A DNA stretch of 64,000 bases from Burkholderia sp. SRS-46 (GCF_004343775.1 NZ_PTXL01000006.1:372001-436000); one strand, 5' to 3'. Positions 15,437 to 23,693 are shown, numbered from the stretch's first letter. Notes: generated from the sequence alone by a model not told the origin. Numbers and translations: made by a program.

Positions 15437-16423
15437 ATGGCTGCCCCCCTTCTCATCGGCGTGAACCTCGACGGCGCGCTCGAACACGACGGCTTGCCGC
15501 CGCCCGCGCCCGCCGAGCGCTTCCGGATGATCGCCGACGCCGGCGTGTTCGACTACGTCGAGAAGAACCCGGCGCGCGGCGAGGATCTCGCGCCCTGTTT
15601 CGCGCTGGTCGAACGCCACGCGCTGCCGATCCGCGTGATCGGCGGCATCTGGCGCGCGGGCCGCGACGAGGCCCACGTCGCGCAGATCGTCGACGCGGGC
15701 GCGCGCTTCGGCAGCACGGTGCTGAACTGCCAGCTCCATGCGCGCCACGCCGACGGCCATCCGCTGTCGGACAACGAAGTCGCCGCGTTCTACCTGCGCG
15801 CGTACGAACGGGGCGAGCCGGTCGGCTGCCTGCCGAGCCTCGAGGTTCACGTCGACATGTGGAGCGAGGATTTCACCCGCGTCGCGCGCGTCGCGCAGCG
15901 GGTCGAGCAGGCCGGCGCGCCGTTCCGGATCACGCTCGATCATTCGCACCTGCTGTTCAAGATCGGCAACCGCGACGAGCTCGACGCATCGGGCATCCGC
16001 GAGCAGGTCGACAGCGGCCGGCTCGTGCTGGACCCGGCGTCGCCCGCGGCCGTGTACGCCGGCTGGATCGCGCGCGGCTGGGTCGCGCATGCACACACGC
16101 GCAGCGTGATCCCGAACAATCCCGCGAATCGCTGGATGCGCCGCCCGGACGGCCGGCCCGGCCGCGGCATCCAGTATCCGTTCGTCGCGCCCGCGCCCGG
16201 CGCCTATCACGGCGAATGGCACGCCGCGCGCCTCGCCCCCTGGAAAGACGCGCTGCGCCGGTTGCTGGAATGGCACGCGCAGGCCCGGCCCGCGCAGTTC
16301 GGGCAGATCAGCTGCGAGTTCATCCCGTTTGCCGACTACGGCGGCGGCGCGCGCTATCCGATCTTCGACAACAACGTCGCATGCGCGCGCTGGCTGCGCG
16401 ACACGTGGCGCGCCACCGCCTGA
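15437..16423 (+). CDS. TIM-barrel protein, xylose-isomerase-like, in moc-type cluster
   Basis: A 328-residue soluble protein with repeating beta-alpha units that look like a xylose-isomerase-type TIM barrel. Candidate metal ligands of that fold are visible: E in L-E-V-H-V-D, D and H in I-T-L-D-H-S-H (about 171-177), and H in A-H-A-H-T-R near 219. By family it would be an isomerase, epimerase or dehydratase acting on a cyclitol or sugar acid. I do not recognise the exact subfamily. It follows the LacI-type gene and precedes an IolI/MocC-like gene by 34 bases, so it belongs to the same operon. ATG 15437 has GGAG 5 bases upstream. Confidence 0.7.
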   Translation: MAAPLLIGVNLDGALEHDGLPPPAPAERFRMIADAGVFDYVEKNPARGEDLAPCFALVERHALPIRVIGGIWRAGRDEAHVAQIVDAGARFGSTVLNCQLHARHADGHPLSDNEVAAFYLRAYERGEPVGCLPSLEVHVDMWSEDFTRVARVAQRVEQAGAPFRITLDHSHLLFKIGNRDELDASGIREQVDSGRLVLDPASPAAVYAGWIARGWVAHAHTRSVIPNNPANRWMRRPDGRPGRGIQYPFVAPAPGAYHGEWHAARLAPWKDALRRLLEWHAQARPAQFGQISCEFIPFADYGGGARYPIFDNNVACARWLRDTWRATA

Positions 16424-16457
16424 TTCGAATCCCGCTTCCCCACCAGAGGACAAGACG

Positions 16458-17285
16458 ATGACCCATGCATTGCCGTTTTCGCTGAACCGGATGAGCGCGC
16501 CGCGCCTGCCGTTCGACCAGTACATCGCGCTGTGCCGGCGCCTCGGCGTCGACGCGATCGAGATCCGCAACGATCTCGACGGCGTCGAGATCAACGACGG
16601 CACGCCGGCCGCCGCCGTGCGCGCGGCGGCCGAAGCGGGCGGCGTGACGATCCTGACGATCAACGCGCTGCAGCGCTTCGAGCAATGGAACGCCGAGCGC
16701 GCCGACGAGGCAACTGCGCTGGCCGACTACGCGGCGCAATGCGGCGCACGCGCGCTGGTGCTGTGCCCGACCAATAGCCGCGGCGATGCCCGCAGCGGGG
16801 ACGTGCGCCACGCGGATCTCGTCCACGCGCTGAAGGCACTCAAGCCGATCCTCGAGCAGCGCGGCCTGCTCGGCTTCATCGAGCCGCTCGGCTTCGAGGA
16901 ATGCGCGCTGCGCCGCAAGTCGGACGCGGTGAAGGGCATCTACGCCGCCGCGGGCGAAGCGGTGTTCCGGCTCGTGCACGACACGTTCCACCATCACCTG
17001 TCCGGCGAGGACATCTTCTTCCCGGACCTGACCGGTCTCGTGCACGTATCCAGCGTCGAGGAAAGCGACCTGCCGGTCGAGCGGATGCGCGACGGCCATC
17101 GCGTGCTGGTCGGCGGCGCCGACCGGCTCGGCAACCTCCGCCAGTTGCGCGAGCTGCGCGCGCGCGGCTATCGCGGCGCGTTCTCGTTCGAGCCGTTCGC
17201 GCACGAGATCGCCGAGGCCGAGGACATCGAGCGCCGGCTGCGCGCCAGCATGGATTTCATTCGCGCCGAACTGACGGCCCGCTGA
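16458..17285 (+). CDS. IolI/MocC-like sugar isomerase (TIM barrel)
   Basis: A 275-residue AP-endonuclease-2/xylose-isomerase-like TIM barrel. The N-terminus (F-S-L-N-R-M, then L-G-V-D-A-I-E-I-R-N-D-L) and the ligand segments F-I-E-P-L-G-F, L-V-H-D-T-F-H-H and F-S-F-E-P-F match the inosose isomerase (IolI)/MocC group that acts on keto-inositols. The role inferred is a later step of inositol or inosamine breakdown in the cytoplasm. Start ATG 16458 with AGAGGA upstream. It lies 74 bases before the dehydrogenase-like gene, in the same direction. Confidence 0.78.
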   Translation: MTHALPFSLNRMSAPRLPFDQYIALCRRLGVDAIEIRNDLDGVEINDGTPAAAVRAAAEAGGVTILTINALQRFEQWNAERADEATALADYAAQCGARALVLCPTNSRGDARSGDVRHADLVHALKALKPILEQRGLLGFIEPLGFEECALRRKSDAVKGIYAAAGEAVFRLVHDTFHHHLSGEDIFFPDLTGLVHVSSVEESDLPVERMRDGHRVLVGGADRLGNLRQLRELRARGYRGAFSFEPFAHEIAEAEDIERRLRASMDFIRAELTAR

Positions 17286-17359
17286 ACGCCGCACGTCGCG
17301 TCGCGCGCGGCGCGGGTCGCGCAGACGCCATGAAACCACACAATCAACAGGATAACGAA

Positions 17360-18151
17360 ATGATCGAGTTTGCATTGTTCGGCGCGGGACGCATCGGGAA
17401 AATCCACGCGGCGAACCTGGCGCGCCAGCCGGGCGCGCGACTCAAATACGTGGTCGACATGCACGCGCCGGCCGCGCAGGCGCTCGCGCACGCGCACGGC
17501 GCCGAAGCCGCCGACGTCGAGCGCGCGCTCGGCGACGCCACCGTGCAGGCGGTCGTGATCGCGTCCAGCACGGACACGCATGCGGGCCTGATCGTCGCCG
17601 CGGCGAACGCCGGCAAGGCCGTGTTCTGCGAGAAGCCGATCGACCTGACCGTCGCCCGCTCGCGCGAATGCGCGGAGGCGGTCCGGCGCAACGGCGTCAC
17701 GTGCATGATCGGCTTCCAGCGCCGCTTCGATCCGACCTTCGCGGCGCTGAAGGCGCGCGTCGAGCGCGGCGAGATCGGCGAACCGGAGATGCTGATCGTC
17801 ACGATTCGCGCGCGGCGCGGGCTGCTGTGCCAGATCAACACGTCGCGGCGCGCCGCCTACGGCTACGACCAGCGCGTCGAGCTGCTCGGCAGCAAGGGCA
17901 TGCTGCAGGCCGGCAACGTCCGGCCGACCGAGGTGACCGCGTGGTCGGCAGGCGGCATCGCGACGGACGTGCCGGAGCCGTTCTTCCTCGAGCGCTACCG
18001 GCAGGCATACGCGGCCGAGATCGCGCACTTCGTCGGCGCGCTGCGTGACGGCGCGCCGGTCAGGACGACGATCGACGACGGGCTGGCCGCGCTCGAGCTG
18101 GCCGAAGCGGCGATGACGTCGTGGCGGACGGGGCAAGTGGTCGACGCCTGA
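17360..18151 (+). CDS. Gfo/Idh/MocA-type inositol 2-dehydrogenase with internal deletion
   Basis: A 263-residue protein, whereas IolG/MocA enzymes usually have about 330-340. The NAD fold is complete (F-G-A-G-R-I-G at about 7-13; E-K-P at 91-93 with catalytic K92), and the end is typical (L-C-Q-I-N, Y-G-Y-D-Q-R, S-K-G-M-L-Q-A-G-N). But L-I-V-T at 145-148 runs straight into R-A-R-R-G-L-L-C-Q-I-N. About 65-70 residues are missing, including the conserved G-G-x-F-x-D-M-x-I-H-D-x-D block with the catalytic Asp and His. The frame is intact, so the protein may be made but should lack normal dehydrogenase activity. Start ATG 17360 with AGGA upstream. It could instead be an early-stage pseudogene. 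Confidence 0.8.
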   Translation: MIEFALFGAGRIGKIHAANLARQPGARLKYVVDMHAPAAQALAHAHGAEAADVERALGDATVQAVVIASSTDTHAGLIVAAANAGKAVFCEKPIDLTVARSRECAEAVRRNGVTCMIGFQRRFDPTFAALKARVERGEIGEPEMLIVTIRARRGLLCQINTSRRAAYGYDQRVELLGSKGMLQAGNVRPTEVTAWSAGGIATDVPEPFFLERYRQAYAAEIAHFVGALRDGAPVRTTIDDGLAALELAEAAMTSWRTGQVVDA

Positions 18152-18190
18152 CGACGGCCCGGCCGGCGGATCGCGCGGGCGGTCCGCGGG

Positions 18191-18223
18191 CCGGCGCTGC
18201 CGACGCCCTGCCGCTTCACCACC
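18191..18223. repeat. Left copy of 33-bp imperfect direct repeat bounding the island
   Basis: 33 bases starting CCGGCG and ending CTTCACCACC, 39 bases after the dehydrogenase-like stop. The same 33 bases recur at 25971-26003 with four substitutions (29/33) and no gap. The right copy abuts the ATG of the HAD gene. The two copies enclose the whole ridA-to-exporter operon, offset exactly 7780 bases. Confidence 0.85.
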
Positions 18224-18253
18224 GGCATCCCGCCATCGCGTTATTGCGCCGCA

Positions 18254-18317
18254 CCACGTCGCTCGTCACCTTTATATCGATTCCCGATAAACAAATCGCG
18301 ATTTAAGAGCGACGTGG
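18254..18317. repeat. Nested inverted repeats at the left edge of the island
   Basis: A perfect 11-bp inverted repeat (CCACGTCGCTC 18254-18264, complement 18307-18317) encloses a 5-bp inverted repeat (TATCG 18275-18279, CGATA 18285-18289) and a perfect 12-bp palindrome AAATCGCGATTT (18293-18304). It sits 30 bases inside the left 33-bp repeat in AT-rich DNA. Possible regulator site, RNA hairpin or recombination feature. Confidence 0.7.
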
Positions 18318-19000
18318 AGGCCACCACGCCTTTAAATCAATAAAAAACGGAATCCATCAAAGCACATTACCCAACCCGGCAGAATTACCAGTTGCCAATC
18401 TCGACAACTAAACCGATCCTATCGCCACTTGAATTGAATCAACCGATTCGTTCGTTTCGACTCCGTTCGCGCCGCAAATGATTTACCCGATCATTTGACG
18501 CAACCCGAATCAGTCGTTCTCCCCGTCGATCGGCGTCGCATCGATTCAGCTCGCTCCATGATCACCCGGTAAGCCACACCCGAAGGATTGCCATGATTGT
18601 CAGTCTGGTAGCGCAAGATGTGCATCGCATCTCCATCCGCCGTTCGCCGACGCTGTTTCGCACCCATCGCTCACACCACCTGCGGCAGCGCATGTACGCA
18701 CCATTCCCGGCCCGCACGCCGTCCTGACAGCCGCTGACGGCCACCCGGCCGGCGCGCGCGCTCGCACGGAATTAGCCCGACATTCGCATTCCGCCGGAAT
18801 ATCGAACTGATATCCGGTGTTTGCCCGCGCACCCAAATCCTTTTCCATTTCCGGAGAAGGCGGGATTATTTTTACCTAATCCAAATAAACACGAATCACC
18901 ATCGCAAAGGAGACCACTCACACCCAATCACCCAGACCCCATTAACGCCGACCATTAATTCCAGCACGCCCCATCCGCCATCGATATCAAAAGGAAGACC
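18318..19000. other. AT-richer leader region of the island operon
   Basis: About 680 bases upstream of the RidA-like gene, clearly less GC-rich than the surroundings (notably 18330-18480 and 18840-18990). It probably carries the operon promoter, although I cannot fix -35/-10 boxes with confidence. The only frame with a good ribosome-binding site is the 44-codon one at 18593. Antisense frames at 18562-18848 have no start signal. Confidence 0.5.
18593..18727 (+). CDS. Possible small leader peptide, 44 aa
   Basis: An ATG frame of 44 codons preceded by GAAGGA 5-6 bases upstream. The product starts M-I-V-S-L-V-A-Q-D-V and is rich in Arg, His and Pro (about one third of residues). No family is recognised. 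It lies 273 bases before the RidA-like gene, so it could be an attenuating leader, a tiny peptide substrate of the pathway, or chance. Kept at low confidence. Confidence 0.25.
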   Translation: MIVSLVAQDVHRISIRRSPTLFRTHRSHHLRQRMYAPFPARTPS

Positions 19001-19408
19001 ATGTCCACCATTCATGCAGATGAATCGCGCCAGACCGTTCTCAGCCCGTCCCATTGGGAAAATCAAATGGGCTATGCGCGCGGCAAACGTGTCGGCAATC
19101 ATGTTTTCATTGCCGGCTGCGTCGCGTCCGACGGCGTCGAGCGGGTCATCGGCGACGATGCCTATGCGCAGACCGATTTCATCATCAGGAAGATCGAGAA
19201 ATACCTGAACGAGCTCGGCGCGGAACTGAGCGACGTGGTCAGCACCGTCACCCATCTCACCGACTTCGCGCACTTCGACGACTATTGCCGCGCGTTTCAC
19301 CAGCACTTCCACGCCATCCGTCCGGTGAACACCACGGTGGCGGTCAAATCGCTCGTCGAGCCGCGCCACTACGTCGAAATCACCGCGACGGCGATCATCA
19401 GCGACTGA
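19001..19408 (+). CDS. RidA-family (YjgF/UK114) protein
   Basis: A 135-residue protein of the RidA fold, first gene of the island operon. Members hydrolyse reactive enamines/imines or act as pathway-specific partners. Recognisable segments are V-F-I-A-G-C-V-A-S-D-G (beta strand region, about 35-45), E-K-Y-L-N-E-L-G-A-E-L-S-D-V-V and a C-terminal V-E-I-T-A-T-A-I-I. In canonical RidA an Arg binds the carboxylate in the motif A-R-S-x-x-x-V; here the aligned stretch is V-N-T-T-V-A-V, with Thr for Arg (alignment by eye). So imine deaminase activity is doubtful and a specialised role is more likely. Strong AAGGAAG site before ATG 19001; the next gene starts 19 bases after the stop. Confidence 0.85.
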   Translation: MSTIHADESRQTVLSPSHWENQMGYARGKRVGNHVFIAGCVASDGVERVIGDDAYAQTDFIIRKIEKYLNELGAELSDVVSTVTHLTDFAHFDDYCRAFHQHFHAIRPVNTTVAVKSLVEPRHYVEITATAIISD

Positions 19409-19427
19409 ACCCGAGCCGAGGTCCATC

Positions 19428-20732
19428 ATGAGCAAGGCAACCGTGTATCCGAGCCATGCGCTCGACGGCTCGGTGACGCTTCCCGCATCCAAGCCGCACG
19501 TCCAGCGCGCGCTGCTGCTGGCACTGCTGAACAGCGGAACGACGCGGCTCGAGAACGTGTCGTGGTGCACCGAGACCGAGCGGCAACTGGCCGCGCTTCA
19601 GCAATTCGGCCTGAGCGTCGTCGAGCGCTCCGACACCGCCCTGACCCTGCGCGGCGTCGGCCGCGACGTCGAGACGCCCGAGCTCGTCGAAGCGGCCGGG
19701 TCCGGCATGCTGTTCCGGATGTGCACGGCCCTGGCTTCGCTCACCGACGGCCCCGTGCGGATCCGTTGCAACGACTCGCTGTTCGCCCGCGATAGCCTGT
19801 TCGACGACGGATTCTTCTCCCACCTCGGCGTGACCGCGCAACGCGCGCGCGACAACCTGGTCACGATCACGAAGCGCCGGCACGCGGAGCGCATCCCGCT
19901 CTCCACGGAGAAGAGCACGCAGTTCATCTCCTTCGCGCTCTTCGTGGCCCCGTTCGCCGCCGACCCGACGCTGCGCGTGCGCGACGACAGCCCGCAGGAA
20001 GGCTATATCGACATGAGCATCAAGGCGATGGCCCGGCTGTCGTCCGTCGTCGAACGCACCGCCGACGGCTTCAGCGTCGGCCCCTATCTCGCCGGCGACA
20101 TCGCGATCGCGATCCCGACCGACTTCACGTCGATCAGCTATATCGCATCGGCGGTCCTGAGCCTGCCGGGGCGCAGCTGCGTGACGATCGGCGACTACCG
20201 CTCGGGCGGCACGCTGAACGAAGCGACGCTGTTCGGGACTTACGAGGCCCTCGGCGTGCGGCTTGTCGGCGACGACACGCGCCATACGCTGACGATCAAG
20301 CGCGTCCTCGACACGCCGCCGTGCCCGGACGAGCTGTCCCTGCACGAACTGCCGTCGGCCGCGGCCAACATCATCGCGGCCGCGTCGAATCTCGGCGCGC
20401 CGCTGCGCTTCGGCGGCGTCGACGGCATCAACAACCACAAATGCCAGCGCGCGTTCGTCATCAACGAGAACATCCGCGCGATGGGCGGGCGCAGTTCGCT
20501 GCTCTTCAGCGACCTCGGCAAGTTCGACAAGATCGAGATCGCGGGTGGCGGGCGGCCGTTGCAGGGCGGCATCGAACTGCGGAGCTACCGGGATCACCGG
20601 ATCTGCGCCGCGAACATCATCGCGTCACTCGGCGCCCAGCGGAAGTCGGTCGTGCACGACACCGACAAACTGGACGACGGGTTCCCGCGCTTCATCGAAA
20701 CCTTGCGCGCGCTCGGCGCCGAACTCGCCTGA
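19428..20732 (+). CDS. EPSP synthase-like protein 1 (divergent AroA homologue)
   Basis: A 434-residue two-domain protein of the enolpyruvyl transferase fold (inside-out alpha/beta barrel, about 430 residues as in AroA). It keeps S-K at 21-22 and R27 of the first motif, an S-T-Q at 163-165 and D-H-R at 389-391. By-eye alignment with E. coli AroA shows losses at catalytic or PEP-binding points: S23 to P; D313 to S (H-E-L-P-S310-A); E341 to C (H-K338-C339-Q-R); K411 to an acidic residue (D-T-D-K-L-D-D). It is therefore unlikely to make EPSP and not the housekeeping aroA. It may act on another polyol, or pair with the second homologue directly downstream. Gap to the next gene 27 bases; same operon. 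Confidence 0.85.
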   Translation: MSKATVYPSHALDGSVTLPASKPHVQRALLLALLNSGTTRLENVSWCTETERQLAALQQFGLSVVERSDTALTLRGVGRDVETPELVEAAGSGMLFRMCTALASLTDGPVRIRCNDSLFARDSLFDDGFFSHLGVTAQRARDNLVTITKRRHAERIPLSTEKSTQFISFALFVAPFAADPTLRVRDDSPQEGYIDMSIKAMARLSSVVERTADGFSVGPYLAGDIAIAIPTDFTSISYIASAVLSLPGRSCVTIGDYRSGGTLNEATLFGTYEALGVRLVGDDTRHTLTIKRVLDTPPCPDELSLHELPSAAANIIAAASNLGAPLRFGGVDGINNHKCQRAFVINENIRAMGGRSSLLFSDLGKFDKIEIAGGGRPLQGGIELRSYRDHRICAANIIASLGAQRKSVVHDTDKLDDGFPRFIETLRALGAELA

Positions 20733-20759
20733 GCGCCCACCACGACTCCCGGAGACACC

Positions 20760-22115
20760 ATGACCAGCAGCCAACCACGCCAGCCGTCCTTCGTCGAGGT
20801 CAAGAACACGTCCACGCTGACCGGCACGATCCGCCTGCCGTCCTCGAAAAGCTCGTCGACCCGCTCGCTCCTGACCGCATCCCTCACGCCCGGCATCAGC
20901 ACGATCCGCAACGCCGCCACCGGCTTCAACGCGAATGCGATGAAGCAGAACTGCGAGCGCCTCGGCGCGTCGTTCTCGCACGAGGGCGACAAGACCGTCG
21001 TGAAAGGCGTCGACGTCGCCCGCATCGACCGGCGGATCGTCTTCGACCCGGGCAATTCCGGCGTCGTGCTGCGCCTGCTGATGGGCGTCGCGGGCTACCT
21101 GCCGGAAACGGAATTCGTGACCCAGTACCGCTACTCGCTCGGCGTGCGCGCGCAGGCCGAGATGGTCGATGCGCTGCGCAAGCTCGGCGTCGAGTGCGAC
21201 GCGGTCGGGCCCGAGGCGCGCCTGCCGATCAGCGTCCGGTCCACCCGCAAGCTCGGCCCGCGCACCGAGGTGTCGTGCCACAAGAGTTCGCAGTTCCTGA
21301 GCGGCCTCCTCTACCTCGGCGCGGTCAGCGATCGCGACCTCGAGATCGAGGTGATCGACCGGATCACCGCGCCGTCGATGGTGCATACGACGATCAACAA
21401 CCTCGCGCATGCCGGGGTCAAGGTCGAGTTCGACGATCGTTTTCGCACCTTCAACGTCAGCGGCCGCCAGCACTTCTCGCCGTCGGAATTCACCGTCGGC
21501 GCGGACCCCGCCAGCACCGCGGCCATTCTCGCGCTGTGCGGTTCGCTCGCATCCGACGTGATCCTGGAAGGCTTCTTCGAGGAAGAGCTCGGCAGCGGCG
21601 CCGTGATCCGGTACCTGACCGACAGCGGCACGCGGATCGAGCATCTGCCGGGCGATCGCATCCACATCCTCGGCGGCGGCGCGATCCGCGCGCAGGATTT
21701 CGACGGCTCGCTCGCACCCGACGCCGTCCCCGCGCTCGCCGCGCGCGCGGCCTTTGCGGAAGGCACCAGCACGTTCTTCAACATCGAGCACATCCGCTAC
21801 AAGGAATCGGACCGGATCTCCGATTTCCGGCGCGAACTCGACAAGCTCGGCGTGCGTTCCGAGGAAAAGGTCGACCAGCTGATCATCCACGGCAACCCGC
21901 GCGGCTATCGCGGCGGCGTGGTGGTCGACGGTCACTACGATCACGGGCTCATCATGGCGCTCACCACGATCGGCCTGCATTGCGAGCACCCGGTGCTGAT
22001 CAGGGAGCCGTTCCACGTCGGCCAGACCTACCCCGAGTACTTCTCCGACATCGGCTCGCTCGGCGCTGACCTCAGCGAGCTGTTCTCCCCGGACCTCGCG
22101 GCGGAGCGCGCCTGA
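20760..22115 (+). CDS. EPSP synthase-like protein 2 (divergent AroA homologue)
   Basis: A 451-residue second enolpyruvyl-transferase-fold protein, only distantly like its neighbour. It keeps S-S-K30-S-S-S-T-R35, P-G-N99-S-G with an Arg five residues on, S-S-Q at 176-178, P-D321-A (AroA D313) and K348-E349-S-D-R352 (AroA K340, E341, R344). It has lost the PEP-side R386 (D-H-G at 394-396 instead of D-H-R) and K411 (Q422 in G-Q-T-Y-P-E-Y). So it retains the acid/base set that protein 1 lacks and lacks the D-H-R that protein 1 keeps. Inference: the two may form one working enzyme or have different new substrates. Confidence 0.85.
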   Translation: MTSSQPRQPSFVEVKNTSTLTGTIRLPSSKSSSTRSLLTASLTPGISTIRNAATGFNANAMKQNCERLGASFSHEGDKTVVKGVDVARIDRRIVFDPGNSGVVLRLLMGVAGYLPETEFVTQYRYSLGVRAQAEMVDALRKLGVECDAVGPEARLPISVRSTRKLGPRTEVSCHKSSQFLSGLLYLGAVSDRDLEIEVIDRITAPSMVHTTINNLAHAGVKVEFDDRFRTFNVSGRQHFSPSEFTVGADPASTAAILALCGSLASDVILEGFFEEELGSGAVIRYLTDSGTRIEHLPGDRIHILGGGAIRAQDFDGSLAPDAVPALAARAAFAEGTSTFFNIEHIRYKESDRISDFRRELDKLGVRSEEKVDQLIIHGNPRGYRGGVVVDGHYDHGLIMALTTIGLHCEHPVLIREPFHVGQTYPEYFSDIGSLGADLSELFSPDLAAERA

Positions 22116-22160
22116 GCGCGCGGCGGACACGACCTCACCCTTCATCGGAGACATCCATCC

Positions 22161-23693
22161 ATGTGCGGAATCGGCGCTATCTTCAGCACGCAGCATGTTT
22201 CGGTCGCGGGACTTCAGGCATCGCTCGAAACGATGATGACCAGAATCGCGCATCGCGGCGACGCGTCGCGCTTCAACGAGAACCTGGTCGGCGAGCGGTT
22301 CGGCCTCGCGACGAACCGGCTTGCGATCGTCGATCGCGATCACGCGCGGCAACCCGTCACGGATCACGAACGTGACCTCCACCTGGTGCTCAACGGACAG
22401 ATCTACAACTACAAGACGCTGCGCGACGAGCTCACGCGGCTCGGGCATCGTTTCGAGCAGGCGGGCGACGCGGAGGTCATGCTGCGCGCGTACATCGAAT
22501 ACGGCCCGTCGTTCGTCACGAAGCTCGACGGGATGTTCAGCTTCGTGCTGTTCGACAACCGGAACGGCACGTTCCTGATCGGACGCGACCACGTCGGCAT
22601 CAAGCCGCTCTACTACGCGCAGCGCGACGGCGTCTGGCACGTCGCGTCGGAAATCAAGGCGCTGACGCACGTCGGCGGGCCGATCGAGACGCTCGAGCCC
22701 GGCACGCTGTTCGACGGGCGCGACATCCATCGCTACGTGTCCTACGACGCGTCGCATCCGGCGAGCGCCGACAGCCTCGAGGTGGCGACGGCGCGCGTGC
22801 GCGCGTTGCTCGAGAAATCGGTGCAGCGCCGCGTCGACACCGACCTGCCGGTGTGCGTGATGTTCAGCGGCGGCATCGACAGCGCGATCGTCCTGCAGCT
22901 CGCGAACCGCTTCCATCCCGACGTCACCGCGATCTCGTTCGGCCTGCCCGGCTCCAACGACATCGCCATCGCCCAGCGCTACTGCGCCGAATACGACATC
23001 CGCCACGTGATCTACACGTTCACGAAACAGGACCTGCTGGCGGGCATCGACGACGCGGTCTACTACGGCGAGTTCTTCGAGAAGATCGACGCGATCGACT
23101 CGACGATCGCGCACTTCGGCTACTACATCGCCAACAAGCTCGGGTTCAAGGTGTCGCTGTGCGGCGAGGGCAGCGACGAGATCTTCGCCGGCTACGATCT
23201 GTTCAAGACCCACGCCGAACCCGCGGCGCTGTCGCTGTACCGGCTGAACAACCTGCACCGCACGGACCTGCAGCGCGTGGATCGCGCCAGCATGCGCCAC
23301 ACGGTCGAGGCGCGCGTGCCGTTCATGGACGCCGAGCTCATCGACTACGTGCTGAGCCTCGACTTCTCTTACAAGCTGCGCAACGGCGTCGAGAAGTTCA
23401 TCCTGCGCGAGGCCTTCCGCGACGTGCTGCCCGACTACATCGTCGACCGGCCGAAGATCCGGATGCCGGACGGCAGCGGCGTCAAGAACATCATCATCGA
23501 TCACATCGCCGGCCTGGCGCCCGCCTCGCGCGACGACGTCAGCGCGCAGCTCGACCGGCTCGGCCTGTCCGATCACTCGGCGCTGTTCTTCGCCCGCAAA
23601 TACCTGTCGTGCGACTACCCGTTCCCGACCCAGCGCTTCAAGCAGGCCGGCAAGGACTTCTCCGAGTCGGGTTACTTCAACTTCATCTCCTGA
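22161..23693 (+). CDS. AsnB-type glutamine-dependent amidotransferase (asparagine synthase family)
   Basis: A 510-residue two-domain enzyme. The N-terminal class II glutaminase domain starts directly at the nucleophile Cys2 (M-C-G-I-G) and contains R-L-A-I-V-D and N-G-Q-I-Y-N. The C-terminal synthetase domain has the pyrophosphate loop F-S-G-G-I-D-S-A near 234, and G-E-G-S-D-E-I-F-A-G-Y-D near 335. It activates a carboxylate with ATP and transfers ammonia from glutamine. In this operon, between the AroA-like and ATP-grasp genes, it more likely amidates a pathway intermediate or forms an intramolecular amide (as beta-lactam synthetase relatives do) than makes asparagine. All core catalytic residues are present. 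Start ATG 22161 is fixed by Cys2. Confidence 0.88.
   Translation: MCGIGAIFSTQHVSVAGLQASLETMMTRIAHRGDASRFNENLVGERFGLATNRLAIVDRDHARQPVTDHERDLHLVLNGQIYNYKTLRDELTRLGHRFEQAGDAEVMLRAYIEYGPSFVTKLDGMFSFVLFDNRNGTFLIGRDHVGIKPLYYAQRDGVWHVASEIKALTHVGGPIETLEPGTLFDGRDIHRYVSYDASHPASADSLEVATARVRALLEKSVQRRVDTDLPVCVMFSGGIDSAIVLQLANRFHPDVTAISFGLPGSNDIAIAQRYCAEYDIRHVIYTFTKQDLLAGIDDAVYYGEFFEKIDAIDSTIAHFGYYIANKLGFKVSLCGEGSDEIFAGYDLFKTHAEPAALSLYRLNNLHRTDLQRVDRASMRHTVEARVPFMDAELIDYVLSLDFSYKLRNGVEKFILREAFRDVLPDYIVDRPKIRMPDGSGVKNIIIDHIAGLAPASRDDVSAQLDRLGLSDHSALFFARKYLSCDYPFPTQRFKQAGKDFSESGYFNFIS

Noticed and set aside
18562..18848. Minus-strand frames of 60 and 82 codons in the island leader
   Set aside because: No ribosome-binding site and no family match; they are antisense to the better-supported short plus-strand frame.
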